This document shows, one piece after another, positions 1 through 8,852 of a stretch of DNA of 64,000 nt. A program made the position numbers and the translations under genes. Numbering within the stretch: the stretch's first letter is position 1; every line of letters starts with the position of its first letter. This DNA comes from an uncultured Collinsella sp. (GTDB lineage Bacteria > Actinomycetota > Coriobacteriia > Coriobacteriales > Coriobacteriaceae): positions 1-64,000 of the forward strand of contig CAAENX010000019.1 in NCBI GenBank assembly GCA_900757495.1. Reading direction: 5' to 3'. The notes under the pieces were generated by a model. The model did no database searches. It saw only the letters and a list, made by a program, of their open reading frames with translations, and was not told the origin of the DNA.

Positions 1-91
1 CGGCGTAGGCCGCGGGCCCGCACAGGGCCAGGGCGGCCGCGACCGCGAGGACGGCGGCGGCCCCGGAAACTCGTTTCATGGAGCGTCTCAT
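1..91 (-). CDS. N-terminus of a secreted protein (runs off the left edge)
   Basis: Only the first 30 codons are in the window. They read MRRSMKRVSG followed by an alanine/leucine-rich hydrophobic stretch and a small-residue end (GPAAYA), a typical Sec signal peptide. A strong AGGGGG ribosome binding site sits 7 bases before the ATG. A second in-frame ATG lies four codons later. The mature protein is outside the window, so its function cannot be given. The ribosome binding site is one arm of a large inverted repeat, listed separately. Confidence 0.6.
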   Translation of the reverse strand, partial: MRRSMKRVSGAAAVLAVAAALALCGPAAYA

Positions 92-98
92 GGAAAAT

Positions 99-141
99 CC
101 CCCTAATCTAGCAACGGTTTAGAGTCTACTAGATTGGGGGG
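99..141. repeat. Inverted repeat overlapping a ribosome binding site
   Basis: Arms at 99-111 and 129-141 match at 12 of 13 positions (CCCCCTAATCTAG against CTAGATTGGGGGG) around a 17-base loop. In a minus-strand transcript the hairpin would hide the AGGGGG ribosome binding site of the secreted-protein gene. It could be a translational switch, a protein operator or the end of a mobile element. Confidence 0.6.
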
Positions 142-390
142 ATGCGAGCCAAGCCATGGTGCGCCGAACGGTTAGCCACAAGATCACCTTGCCGGATTCA
201 AACCCGGAAAGGGGGCGATTATCTTGCAATTACAAAAAGATGATTGGGGCAGAATGTCAATCATGGTCTAACAGAGCCAAATCAATCCAACAGTTTAGAT
301 AACGGGCAATGATTCGGGAACAGGGCGTTCGGCCGGATGGGACAGATAGATATGGAAAGAACGAACCCCTTCGGGGCACACAAGTAGAGA

Positions 391-444
391 CAAACAATGG
401 GGTCGCTTCGAGAAGCGATGCTTTCGAAGCGACCCCATTGTTTG
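391..444. repeat. Perfect 21-bp inverted repeat
   Basis: Arms 391-411 and 424-444 are perfectly complementary, with a 12-base loop that can itself pair through AAGC and GCTT. There is no clear T-run on either side, so it is a weak candidate for an intrinsic terminator. It lies downstream of the small gene that ends at 489 and may be a REP-like or mobile palindrome. The rest of 142-488 shows nothing recognisable. Confidence 0.75.
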
Positions 445-488
445 CACAATTGACTTAGGCGCTGAGACCAAGTTGAGTCAATCTTAGA

Positions 489-788
489 CTAACAGAGAGA
501 AGCGCCGCCCAAGTCATGTACTATCCGCTCCAACTCGACAATGTAGGACTCAACCGAATCATCCGATGGCGAGACTTCTGCTCGAATAATGTGGTCCCAT
601 TTATACAGGAAATTTTCAACCTGTCGATCTGAGTCATTCTTCCACAGTGGAGCAAGTGCAATCAACGCCGCATCAAAAGGATTGGAGGAAAAATTATCAG
701 CATCAATATAGCCACCCATACCGGCCCTGTCGCAGTCATATACACTTCTAACTATTCTCTCCAATTCAATAGCCTGATTATGATTCAT
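489..788 (-). CDS. Small hypothetical protein, 99 aa
   Basis: The start chosen is the ATG encoding MNHNQAIEL, because a good GGAGG site lies 7 bases upstream; a longer reading begins at 851 without one. The product is acidic, probably mostly helical, and has no signal peptide or membrane segment. Its codons are more AT-rich than those of most genes in the window, which suggests recent acquisition. It sits alone in a decayed region. I do not recognise the family. Its size and setting would suit an immunity or antitoxin protein, but nothing in the sequence shows this. Confidence 0.55.
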   Translation of the reverse strand: MNHNQAIELERIVRSVYDCDRAGMGGYIDADNFSSNPFDAALIALAPLWKNDSDRQVENFLYKWDHIIRAEVSPSDDSVESYIVELERIVHDLGGASLC

Positions 789-1189
789 AAAATCACCTCC
801 CTTTCTACTCTTGATACCCCAAAATAGAGAGGAAAAGGGTTTCGATAACATTTATCCGGTTGAAAATCATACACAATCGCTAAACATCGGTTGATTTCCG
901 ATCTCAGCCGATCGTATTGAACCGATAGGCCGTTCCGGCAGCTATCCGAACGCCCCCGCGGACCCCGTGGGCCCCGGAGGCGGCGTTTTCCCAGTTGGAG
1001 GAACGGTGGAGATGTGTTTCGATGGGTTCGGTGGCCATGCTTCGCCCTCCGCCCTACACCGCTTCCCAGACCCAGTCGGACGCTCGGTCCGCCTATTCCG
1101 TTTTACCTTAAGGCTAGGCCAGCGGGGTATCGCCCATCTCGGCGCGCACAGGCTCTATGAGCCCCGGCGTCAGGTCGAGCATGTCGACG

Positions 1190-1548
1190 GGTGTTAATGA
1201 TCACTAAAAAGAGGTCTGCGTGATCGCCGGCAATCGAGCACCGTGAGCACTGAAACTGAGCAGTTTGAGCAGGAGGGCCATACCCCGGGAACCAGGAGCG
1301 CGGCCCTCGCCATACGGTTTCCCCGGGCGGGCACTTTGGCGAGGCCGCCCGGGAAGGATGGGGAGAGGACCGTGCCCCTGGACACAGTGAATGATATACG
1401 GTCGACGGAGGCGGCCGGGCGACCGGGGTTCAAGATAACCCGGACACTTCACCTGAGCCGCAACACCGTGGCGAAGTACGCCAACATAGAGGACATGTCA
1501 CCCGCCGCGACGATATCCCAAAGGAGGGCCAGGCCGACGCTCGAGTAA
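1190..1548 (+). pseudogene. Remnant of an IS21-family transposase (istA)
   Basis: The stretch at about 1430-1510 encodes a helix-turn-helix (HLSRNTVAKYANIEDMSP) that closely matches the N-terminal DNA-binding motif of IS21-type IstA transposases. Only about the first 100 residues can be read. The sequence before the motif is frame-disturbed, and the catalytic DDE domain and the istB helper are absent. It is a decayed end of an insertion sequence. The GC-rich stretch 900-1190 may be part of the same remnant, but I cannot assign it. Nothing is recognisable from 1549 to 1680. Confidence 0.5.
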
Positions 1549-1680
1549 ACCTGAATCTACCCCATCCCCTCATCTATCGCCACGGGGAACTTAACCACTT
1601 CCCTAGGGTGCACGCGAACTCCCGTCCGAACAATCGAATGACCCACCATAGTATCCGCGCCCCCCCAAACAAGCAGCGAA

Positions 1681-1926
1681 CTAGAACCGGACAGGAGAAA
1701 ACAGTTCACACAATTTAAGAAAAAAGCTTGACAGCATTAGAATGCAAAACGGCCGAACCGCAGTTCTTCCAATTGGATAGAAAAAGATATTGTAGAAAAA
1801 CCTAGTAAACGAACCAGGAAATACGGAAACAGAATCAGCGTTGTGAACAACAAAATGATGAGCCATTACCGTCCACATAAGGACAATGCGAAGTAATTCG
1901 ATACGGAAATCTCGTATTTTTACCAT
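1681..1926 (-). pseudogene. Truncated acyltransferase-3 family protein
   Basis: The N-terminus (KIRDFRIELLRIVLMWTVMAHHF) matches the first membrane segment of acyltransferase-3 membrane O-acetyltransferases, including the conserved histidine pair in AHH. Such enzymes are usually about 330-380 residues and decorate cell-surface polysaccharides. Here the reading frame ends after about 81 residues, and the segment after PIGRTA reads as if shifted from the usual glycine-rich second helix. The codons are AT-rich. It is most likely a frameshifted and truncated remnant of a surface-polysaccharide locus. Confidence 0.6.
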
Positions 1927-1966
1927 AATGTCCTCAAGTAAAATCAAAACCTAGTAATACCTCGAC

Positions 1967-2395
1967 CTAGAACCGTTCGAGAATCTCCTCGGCATTCTCT
2001 CGCAGATAGATATCTAGGTCCGGCTCGGCAAACTGCACGTAACCCCTCTGCGGTGCCTGAATAACCTCTCTTTGTAGCAATTTGGCCCTAATAGAGCTGA
2101 TCTCATTGGTCTTTTTACCCATACGCCTAGCAATCTCGGATGATTTGGACTGTTGTTTGTCCTCGCACATCGCCAAAAGGTATTTGATATCGTTGAGTCC
2201 CAGTCCAGAAATCGCTGGCTCGTGAACAACATCGTGAAAGCGAGCCTCTGCCAGTGCAATACCTTCGGTAACGTCGCGCTCGCTCACAATGGCACTTTTG
2301 GCACGATGCAAGTTGGCGCGCTGCCAAATGGAATAACCGACCAGTTGCACCAGATAGGCATAGCCCTTAGTGGCCTTAGCGGCTCTCGACAGCAT
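1967..2395 (-). pseudogene. C-terminal remnant of an AAA ATPase with winged helix
   Basis: The 142 residues contain KATKGYAYLVQLVGY, typical of the sensor-2/lid region of an AAA-family ATP-binding protein. They are followed by a winged-helix-like end (SSEIARRMGKKTNEISS, then RGYVQFAEPDLDIYL). The Walker A and B motifs that should precede this are missing, and the frame opens directly after a TAA. It is therefore the tail of a larger gene, lost by deletion at the junction with the neighbouring glycosyltransferase remnant. Confidence 0.6.
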
Positions 2396-2407
2396 TTAAA
2401 CCATTGT

Positions 2408-3318
2408 CTAAAGCGAGAAGTAATCACTCTCAGCGGATAGGTTAGGTCCCAACCACGGATTACCCGTCAAGAAAACTCCTGCCAGCGCTGCATAAACAGT
2501 GCCTGTTCGCGTTTCTAACAGCGCAGATTCTCTTTGCTCGCCTCTTCCCTGCCGCGCGAGGTGAACTCGTAGTGGTACAGCTCGACATAAGGCGTAAAGA
2601 TGGTGCGGTAGCCTGCTTCCCATACGCGCAGACAAAATATGCGTCGTTAAAGCCAACGGCAGACTCCTCGTCGTAGCCTTCGACCTGCTCAAATACGTCG
2701 CGATGGACCATCTGGCAGGCGCCCGTAATGGCGCTAAAGTTGCCTGGGCGCACAGCACGGGCAAGATATCCCTCGCGCTTTGCCGAGAAATCCTGGTTGG
2801 CATGGGCAAGTGCGCCGCGCACACCAATCAAAATGCCATCGTGCTGCACCGGATGATCGGTAAAGAAGAGCTTGGCACCCACCACGCCCGCATCGGGGCG
2901 CTGCAGATACCCCATCAATTCCTCGACAAAGCCTGGCACTATAACCTTGGTATCGTTGTTGAGCAGCAGGTAGTCACCCTTAGCGCACCCAACGCCATAG
3001 TTGATAATCTTGGAGTAGTTAAACTCGCCTGGGCAGTATTCAACACGAGTGCTACCCTTACCGTCAGACGCGGCAGTCACGCGCTCCGGCAGGGCCTCGT
3101 AATGCGCAAACGTCTCCGGATCTTCGCTGTCGTTCTCCACCAAGACGATTTCGTAGTTGGCATACGTTGCATTCTAGGCAATCGACATCACGCAGGCATC
3201 GAGCGTCTCGACGTGATCCTTGGTCGGAATCACAATGCTCACCAGCGGCGCAGATTTAAGCAGAGCATAGCGCATGCGATAGACAAATGGGGTCTCAGTC
3301 TCCTCGACCGTTCCGCAA
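2408..3318 (-). pseudogene. Broken family 2 glycosyltransferase
   Basis: Read on the minus strand, the segment opens with a GT-A start (SAPLVSIVIPTKDH). It then meets an in-frame TAG near 3174, inside MSIA-stop-NATYANYEIVLVENDS. It continues with the nucleotide-sugar region (LLNNDTKVI) and GACQMVHRDVFEQVEGYDE. The frame is lost again after GFNDAYF, and the true C-terminus (GNPWLGPNLSAESDYFSL) lies in another frame ending at 2408. The domain order fits a rhamnosyltransferase-type enzyme for cell-wall polysaccharide. One stop, at least one frameshift and a missing N-terminus make it non-functional. Confidence 0.75.
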
Positions 3319-3969
3319 ATGTCCAGCGAAGCAAAACGCCTAGCCAAGTGGACCGACCGCTACGACGTCATCCAGGGTTCGCGCCTGGACTTTGACGGCG
3401 GCGCGTTCTTTTGGCAGTACCAGCTCATCCTTTCGCTTGGTATCCCCAACCCTATCGCCAAGTGGGACTTGGGCCCCGAGGGCTACCGCGCCATGAACCA
3501 GCTGTGCTTTGAGGGCGGCCTGTTCTCGCGTCGCGTGGTCGACAAGATCGGCCTGCCCGATGCGCGTTTCTTCATCTATGGCGACGATGCCTGCTACGGC
3601 TATGTTGCCAGCCAGCACTTCCCCGCCGCCGTAGTCGCCGACGTGGTCCTCAAGCGCGCCCGCGCCGTCTCCAACTGGGACATCGCCGGCAAACGCCAGC
3701 TCAACTCCACGAGCGACACCAACCGCTACTACATCATGCGCAACCGCGGCTTTTTGGCCCGTTACATGCAAATCTACGGCAACTATCATCCCGTGCTGTT
3801 CCGCTTGGGCAACGCCGCGACCTTCTGCAAAGAGTTCATCCGCTTGGCTGCGGTCGACAAGTGCTTTAAGATCGGCATTCCGGCGCTGCGCCGCGGCATG
3901 AAAGACGCCCGCAAAATCATCAAGGATCCCGACTGGAAGCCCATGCCGCCCATGAAGGAAGCCGAGTAA
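3319..3969 (+). pseudogene. C-terminal part of a second glycosyltransferase
   Basis: The frame encodes about 216 residues that resemble the second half of a GT2 enzyme: FEGGLFSRRVVDKIGLPDARFFIYGDDACYGY contains the acceptor-side GDD motif of galactofuranosyl- or rhamnosyltransferase-like proteins. The N-terminal GT-A half with its DxD motif is absent, and no ribosome binding site precedes a plausible start. It meets the oppositely oriented broken glycosyltransferase at 3318/3319, so an inversion or deletion fused two surface-polysaccharide genes here. A truncated product could be made, but I think a pseudogene is more likely. Confidence 0.6.
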
Positions 3970-3993
3970 CGGAGGCCGGAAACACCTCGGCGC

Positions 3994-5790
3994 TTAAAGC
4001 CGCTGGCACACCGCTGCCATACGACGCCCATCAAAACCAAAGCCCCAGCGCATGCGGCCAACGCCGGGTCGCGGCACACGAATTTCGTCGATACCGTCAC
4101 GTTCGATGTCGAGCAGCGCCTGAACCGCCAGCAGCTCTAGACCCAGGGCATCCACGTCGGGGTCATACATCATGTTCATAGTGACAAGCGGACGTTCGTC
4201 GAGCATGCCGAAGGTATCGGCCACATCGAGCATCCTTCCCGTAGGGAACACCTGAATATCCCAGCGATCCGCCCCGCGGTTTCGATTGGATGACGGATTG
4301 GCATACCCTGGCATACCAAAGCAGAGTCCTTGCAACAGCAGGTGGCATGGCAACGGCGAATCCATCTCGACCGCGCCGACTCCCGCGTCACCTAGAATTC
4401 GACGCAGCGCCTGCCTCACCGTGCCTTCGTCACCGCGACACAACCCGTCACGAAACGCATCGACGTCCCGTACATCCTCGGCGGCGCACTCAAACCATTC
4501 AATAATCACGAGGCGCAACGCCTGGCGAAGCTCGCCATTGGGCAGACGCAGAGCACGAGAGCGAGCGCTGTTTCCCGGCTCCTCAACCATATCCGTCGTT
4601 AGGAAGCCGGACAGGTACAACGCGGTCCACAGATCAGCGTCAGTCGAGGCATCCGACCCGACGGCGTCCATCCGAAGCGGAACTTCAACGCTTCCATGAG
4701 CCTCGAGCAAATCGAACAAAGTCGCAAGCCGATCGAGGCTCCAGTCACCAGCCACCTTACTCAGGCAGTCGGCAAACCCATACAGGTCAGCCCGCACCGG
4801 CGGCGTGCAACCGCGGTTCAAGAAATCGATCACGCGCGCCGGACACGAGCAATAAAACCCGCCAAATCGGTATCCCTCGAACCATTCACGCGCGTCATCC
4901 AGGTACTCCCCGCGTCCAGCATGGCCTAGCAGAGCCTGAACCTCGTCGTCCGAAAAGCCGAACCACCGGTCGCACCACGTCGAGAGCGGCGTCGCCAGGC
5001 AATACGAGCGGTTTCGCGAAGAAAGCGCCGCTTCGGCAGGACCGGGACGTTCCCCCATCAGACAAGCCAAGCGTAGCGAATGGCCCGCGGCGGCAATGGC
5101 GTCGAAAAGCACGCGATCGAATAGCCCTGCCGAATCGGCGTCGGAAGCGTCCCTTGCGCCTGCATGGCCCAACCACGCCGCGTCGTACCCATCAACGAGC
5201 AATACAACCTGCTCATCACAGGCCATCTCCAGCAGCTCAATGAGCACACCAAGCACCGAGTCAACCTCGGCCTCGTTCGCCACACCACGCGCAACACGTT
5301 CGATGTGACGCACCTTGTCTCGAGCTAAATCCGGAGCCTCCAAAAGCGCCAACAAGCGAGCGCACTCGCCCGAAAGAGCGTCACGCACAACGCCGACGAC
5401 GTTGGCGCCGCACCTCGCGGCGCCAGAAAAGTCCAGCGATATCACAGGGTAGCGGGCAAACTCATCCCGATAGCGCCCGCCGTCCGCATCCCAAATCTGG
5501 GAACCAGCAAACGGGCCCTGATCGACCTTCCCGACCGCGGGTCGCTCCAGAAAAGCCTTAAGCATCGACAGGTTCATGCTCTTGCCAAAGCCTTCGGGCC
5601 GGCAACACGCCACAACGGAAGCATCAGCATCCAAGACATCGGCAATAAACATCGTCTTGTCGACTAGCACGCATCGATCCATGGCCTCGGCAAAGTCATG
5701 TTCGCCGACCGGTAGCGCCCCGTTACCCGAGCGGTTGATCAACTCTACGCCATAGTAGGCAGTATCACCGTACATCGCCTGTTCAGACAC
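3994..5790 (-). CDS. AAA-ATPase-like protein with degenerate nuclease tail
   Basis: This 598-residue protein belongs to the family with an N-terminal AAA-ATPase-like domain and a C-terminal PD-(D/E)XK nuclease-like domain. The P-loop is at about residues 63-72 (RPEGFGKSMN, usually RPRRFGKSLN), and LLVDGYDAAW at about 200 is the Walker B region. In the tail the usual D...ExK catalytic signature is not visible: the segment that should carry ExK reads VTMNMMYDPD. Only the closing helix and GFGFDGRRM are kept. The start is a GTG with GGGAG 8 bases upstream. The role of the family is unknown, though it is common as multicopy genes in gut bacteria. Confidence 0.8.
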   Translation of the reverse strand: MSEQAMYGDTAYYGVELINRSGNGALPVGEHDFAEAMDRCVLVDKTMFIADVLDADASVVACCRPEGFGKSMNLSMLKAFLERPAVGKVDQGPFAGSQIWDADGGRYRDEFARYPVISLDFSGAARCGANVVGVVRDALSGECARLLALLEAPDLARDKVRHIERVARGVANEAEVDSVLGVLIELLEMACDEQVVLLVDGYDAAWLGHAGARDASDADSAGLFDRVLFDAIAAAGHSLRLACLMGERPGPAEAALSSRNRSYCLATPLSTWCDRWFGFSDDEVQALLGHAGRGEYLDDAREWFEGYRFGGFYCSCPARVIDFLNRGCTPPVRADLYGFADCLSKVAGDWSLDRLATLFDLLEAHGSVEVPLRMDAVGSDASTDADLWTALYLSGFLTTDMVEEPGNSARSRALRLPNGELRQALRLVIIEWFECAAEDVRDVDAFRDGLCRGDEGTVRQALRRILGDAGVGAVEMDSPLPCHLLLQGLCFGMPGYANPSSNRNRGADRWDIQVFPTGRMLDVADTFGMLDERPLVTMNMMYDPDVDALGLELLAVQALLDIERDGIDEIRVPRPGVGRMRWGFGFDGRRMAAVCQRL

Positions 5791-5927
5791 CGTAACTTCT
5801 CCCTAAAACGCAGCACGATGCCCATTGTATCGAGCAACCCAACCGCAATGATGCCGTCATGCAGACGTTTCGGGCAACGGTAGCAACAAGAACCCCGATG
5901 GGGCATAACAAATCGTTGCGCAACAAA

Positions 5928-5959
5928 ACGGGGCCCGATGCAGCCGCACCGGACCCCGT
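5928..5959 (-). terminator. Intrinsic terminator of the secreted lysozyme-like gene
   Basis: On the minus strand a GC-rich stem begins with ACGGGG and ends with CCCCGT, with further pairing inside, and is followed by TTTTG. It lies about 30 bases past the stop codon of the secreted protein. No other feature was seen in 5791-5991. Confidence 0.7.
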
Positions 5960-5991
5960 CCCTACTCTTTAGTTATTCGGCAACCGAGAAG

Positions 5992-7572
5992 CTACTCCTC
6001 GGAACCGTCCTCACCAGCAGCCTTGTTCTGCTGATCGAGTTTATGCTTACCGCTCACAATAGACGTGGCACCCAGCGTGGCCAGGCTTGCGCTCGCAAGG
6101 CTCGCCATCACGATGAGGTCGCCCGTCTTGGGCATATTGCCACCCGAGGCCTTGGTCGTCGTGGTCGTGGTAGTCGTCGTGGTGGTCGAGGTGACGTTCT
6201 TGTCGTCACCCTTCTGAGCATCGGCATCGGACTGTCTCGCGCCTGAATTGGTCGAAGCATCGGCATCGCCATCAGTCCTGGACTCGGGAGCCTCGCCAGA
6301 AGTGTTCTCATCAGAAGACGAGCCGATGTTGTTGCCAGCCGTCATCGAAGACCCAATCAAGGCGCCAAGCTGCTTGCCAACATTGGTGGAGCCATTAGAG
6401 GAGCCGCTATCGGTCGAGCCAGAAACGGAACCACCGGTCGATCCAGAGACAGAACCGCCGGTTGAATCAGAGCCCGAATCACCAGCACCGCCAGCAGACT
6501 CCGTGCCGCCCGAAGCAGTCCCGCCATTACCGGCACCATTATTGTTGCCAACACCAGTCGAAGGCGCACCCGTCTCGCCGCCATTGTCCGCATCACTATC
6601 GGTTTCCACCGTTGGCCCAGCAGGCACAGCGGGGACCTTGTTCGGGCGAGGCGCCGGCGTGGGCTCAGGCTCCGGCTCAGGCTCAGGAGCGGGCTCCACA
6701 GGCGTTGCCGCGGCAGCCTCGTCCTCGGCAATGTAGACCAGGCAATCCTTAAGCTCGTTCTTATAGCGATTCTTCCATCCCTCATGGTACTGAGGCTGAC
6801 TCGAATACTTGCGCGCCACGTTATCAACCACGCTGTTCGAAAGCGCGGTCACGAACTCGCGGTCGGTCATATCGTTGGAAAGATTCGCCCAACGGAAAAA
6901 GTCTTGGCAGCCACCTGTGCCGCACATATTGGTGATGCTCCACACCATGCCCTTGACGCAATCGGCACGACCGGAAATATCAATGCCCAGAGCGCTCTTG
7001 AGCCACGACTCAGTCACTGCATAGTACGAGTTGTACGCATAGGCATCCTGCAGAGCCGAGAACTCAGCAGGGTCGGTGTTGTAAGCACCCTGGAAGGCCT
7101 CCTGCGCAATGCGCCCCAGCTCCGTGAGCTGGCCGTTCGCATACATAGGGTTGCTTCCGTTGGAAATCTCGCCACCGCGGTCAATCGCGTCCTTAAGCAT
7201 GCTGTACTTAGCAGAATCGTAGTTGTAGACCTGCTTCATAAACGGAATGAGCGACCAGCGACGGTCGAACTGGTAATAACCCAGCGCGTTATAGCCATCG
7301 CCATACGAAAAACCCTGGTTATAGTTGCCGTGGCTCTCGTATTTGGTGAAGTACTTCATCTCGTCGGTCACGTTGACAAACGAAACACCCTGAACCGACC
7401 TCAGCACGCCCGAGAAGGACTGCTGGGTATACAGGCCCTTATCGATATCGGTGGCATCCGAGGCAACGCCCGGCGTGGGCTCCTCGGCTATAGCGGTTGC
7501 GGGTGCGGCAACGGCGCCAAACGAAAGCGCCAGCGTCAGGCCCGCAACAATCGCGGAATGCTTGGGTTGCAT
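5992..7572 (-). CDS. Secreted lysozyme-like protein with sortase anchor
   Basis: The ATG for MQPKHSAIV is chosen because GGAGG lies just upstream, giving 526 residues. Residues 1-31 form a signal peptide ending around ATAIAEE. Residues about 65-300 contain YESHGNYNQGFSYGDGYNAL and LGYYQFDRRW. These match the lysozyme-like domain also found at the C-terminus of VgrG3-type proteins, so peptidoglycan cleavage is likely. A proline/glutamate spacer and a long Gly/Ser/Asp/Thr-rich stalk with a run of 12 threonines follow. The C-terminus has MPKTGD, a hydrophobic helix and a basic tail, which is a sortase cell-wall sorting signal. The protein is probably displayed on the wall and acts in cell-wall remodelling. 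Confidence 0.85.
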   Translation of the reverse strand: MQPKHSAIVAGLTLALSFGAVAAPATAIAEEPTPGVASDATDIDKGLYTQQSFSGVLRSVQGVSFVNVTDEMKYFTKYESHGNYNQGFSYGDGYNALGYYQFDRRWSLIPFMKQVYNYDSAKYSMLKDAIDRGGEISNGSNPMYANGQLTELGRIAQEAFQGAYNTDPAEFSALQDAYAYNSYYAVTESWLKSALGIDISGRADCVKGMVWSITNMCGTGGCQDFFRWANLSNDMTDREFVTALSNSVVDNVARKYSSQPQYHEGWKNRYKNELKDCLVYIAEDEAAAATPVEPAPEPEPEPEPTPAPRPNKVPAVPAGPTVETDSDADNGGETGAPSTGVGNNNGAGNGGTASGGTESAGGAGDSGSDSTGGSVSGSTGGSVSGSTDSGSSNGSTNVGKQLGALIGSSMTAGNNIGSSSDENTSGEAPESRTDGDADASTNSGARQSDADAQKGDDKNVTSTTTTTTTTTTTKASGGNMPKTGDLIVMASLASASLATLGATSIVSGKHKLDQQNKAAGEDGSEE

Positions 7573-7698
7573 ACATCCTCCCTGCATTGGTGTGGTTAAA
7601 GTGCAGTTTGCAAAGATGGATTTAGTATTACAGCTCCCCGTTTGTTGCACAACAACCCATCGGTAAACGGCAACAACCCTTCGCGAAATCTTAAGGAA

Positions 7699-8118
7699 TT
7701 AAACAAACTGGTCGTCGGGCACCAGAAGAAGCTCGCCGTAACGCTCCATCAGCCCATCTCGCAACTGACAGAAAGCGGGAATATAGACGCTCAAGATGCG
7801 CTGAATCAAATCTTGAGCGAGCTTGTTGTCATAGATATGGACGTTCGTATTGCGGTCTCTGAGCATATCTAGCCAGGCAGCCTCATCAATAAAGTCGTAA
7901 AATCGGTAGGACTCCTTCAAGATGGCACGAGGAGACCCCGACGCGGCAAGCGTGGCGCCCTCATACTCGAGCAGACGCTTAAGGAGCTTCCAGCTCAGTT
8001 CAAATTGAAGATTGAACTTATTAATCAATCCACTCTGAACAAAATCATTGTTGAGATCCTGATTGGGCGCATCCTCAAGATTCGCCAAGGCGCTGACAAA
8101 GTTCTCATATTTTTTCAT
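7699..8118 (-). CDS. HEPN toxin of a MNT/HEPN pair (HepT-like)
   Basis: The 139 residues match the HI0074 family, formerly called nucleotidyltransferase substrate-binding proteins. The HEPN ribonuclease motif RX4HXY is intact as RNTNVHIY near residue 89. The domain is an all-helical bundle that dimerises to build the RNase site. Its start overlaps the end of the upstream nucleotidyltransferase by 14 bases, so the two are translationally coupled. In studied relatives the nucleotidyltransferase neutralises the HEPN toxin by adding AMP to the tyrosine of this motif. The pair is best read as a type VII toxin-antitoxin module. Confidence 0.85.
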   Translation of the reverse strand: MKKYENFVSALANLEDAPNQDLNNDFVQSGLINKFNLQFELSWKLLKRLLEYEGATLAASGSPRAILKESYRFYDFIDEAAWLDMLRDRNTNVHIYDNKLAQDLIQRILSVYIPAFCQLRDGLMERYGELLLVPDDQFV

Positions 8119-8392
8119 ACAGAATCACACCATCCCTGGCAATCTCATCGAGCAGTTGCCGCGATAAGGACTCGTCGAGATTGACGACATCTACATCTAA
8201 AAGAGTATCAAGACGCTCCTCGATCAAATATGACAACCGGCCGAAATCCCGGCAACCTGCTACGGCGATGTCAATATCGCTCTTAGGCAAGTTGTCACCT
8301 CGAGCGCGAGAACCAAACAGCACGACCTTTTCGGCGTCACATTCCCGAGCAAAAACTTCGATTTGCTTGTACACCTTATCGAGAGATGTCAT
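8105..8392 (-). CDS. MNT-type nucleotidyltransferase antitoxin (MntA-like)
   Basis: The 95-residue protein is a minimal nucleotidyltransferase. The catalytic signature GSX10DXD is present as GSRARGDNLPKSDID at about residues 27-41, and a further acidic residue follows in the VDVVNLDE segment. It forms a module with the overlapping HEPN gene and probably inactivates that toxin by AMP transfer. The ATG is 8 bases after the stop of the Rrf2 regulator gene, and the sequence around that stop (TAGGG) could serve as a weak ribosome binding site. This suggests cotranscription with the regulator. Confidence 0.85.
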   Translation of the reverse strand: MTSLDKVYKQIEVFARECDAEKVVLFGSRARGDNLPKSDIDIAVAGCRDFGRLSYLIEERLDTLLDVDVVNLDESLSRQLLDEIARDGVILYEKI

Positions 8393-8400
8393 TTGCGGCC

Positions 8401-8832
8401 CTACAGCTTAATATCGAAATTGATCTCGGGGACGGCTGCTAGGTCGGCCAACGTCACGCCGTCGACGTACTTTTCGATCACGTCGTCCAGACCGCGCCAG
8501 AACTTGACGGTCGAGCACAGATCGCTGCGGGTGCAGCTGTTATCGATGCCGTCGCACGCCACGGGTGCCGTGCTGCCCTCGACAGCGCGCAGGATGTCAC
8601 CAGCACGCACCTCGGCCGGGTCCTTGGCCATCATGTAGCCACCGCCCTTGCCGCGCACGCTCTTAAGCAGGCCCGCCTTCATAAGCGGACGAACCAGCTG
8701 TTCCAGATACTTTTGTGAGATATGCTCGCGATCGGCGACCTCGCGCAGGGCAATCTTGCCTTCGGCGTCGCCCAACGCCGCGATATAAATCATCAGTCGG
8801 AGGGCATAGCGGCCCTTGGAAGAAATGAGCAT
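8401..8832 (-). CDS. Rrf2-family iron-sulfur regulator (IscR/SufR-like)
   Basis: The 143 residues have a winged helix at the N-terminus (KGRYALRLMIYIA, then HISQKYLEQLVRPL) and the typical RGKGGGYMMAKDP wing. Three cysteines in ACDGIDNSCTRSDLC, at about residues 98-112, fit the [2Fe-2S] or [4Fe-4S] ligands of IscR-type sensors. The gene diverges from the suf operon, so it most likely senses cluster supply and controls suf. Repeated TTTGTCCCA half-sites in the shared upstream region overlap where its own promoter should be, suggesting autoregulation as well. The HEPN/MNT genes follow directly downstream. Confidence 0.9.
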   Translation of the reverse strand: MLISSKGRYALRLMIYIAALGDAEGKIALREVADREHISQKYLEQLVRPLMKAGLLKSVRGKGGGYMMAKDPAEVRAGDILRAVEGSTAPVACDGIDNSCTRSDLCSTVKFWRGLDDVIEKYVDGVTLADLAAVPEINFDIKL

Positions 8833-8852
8833 ACCTACCCTCCCATCGCATC

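Noticed and set aside
1243..1548. An intact small DNA-binding gene
   Set aside because: The helix-turn-helix is that of an IS21 transposase, and the sequence before it does not fit any start of that family, so it is a remnant.
6248..6736. Plus-strand Pro/Glu/Ser-rich open frame
   Set aside because: It is opposite the Gly/Ser/Asp-rich stalk of the secreted lysozyme-like protein.
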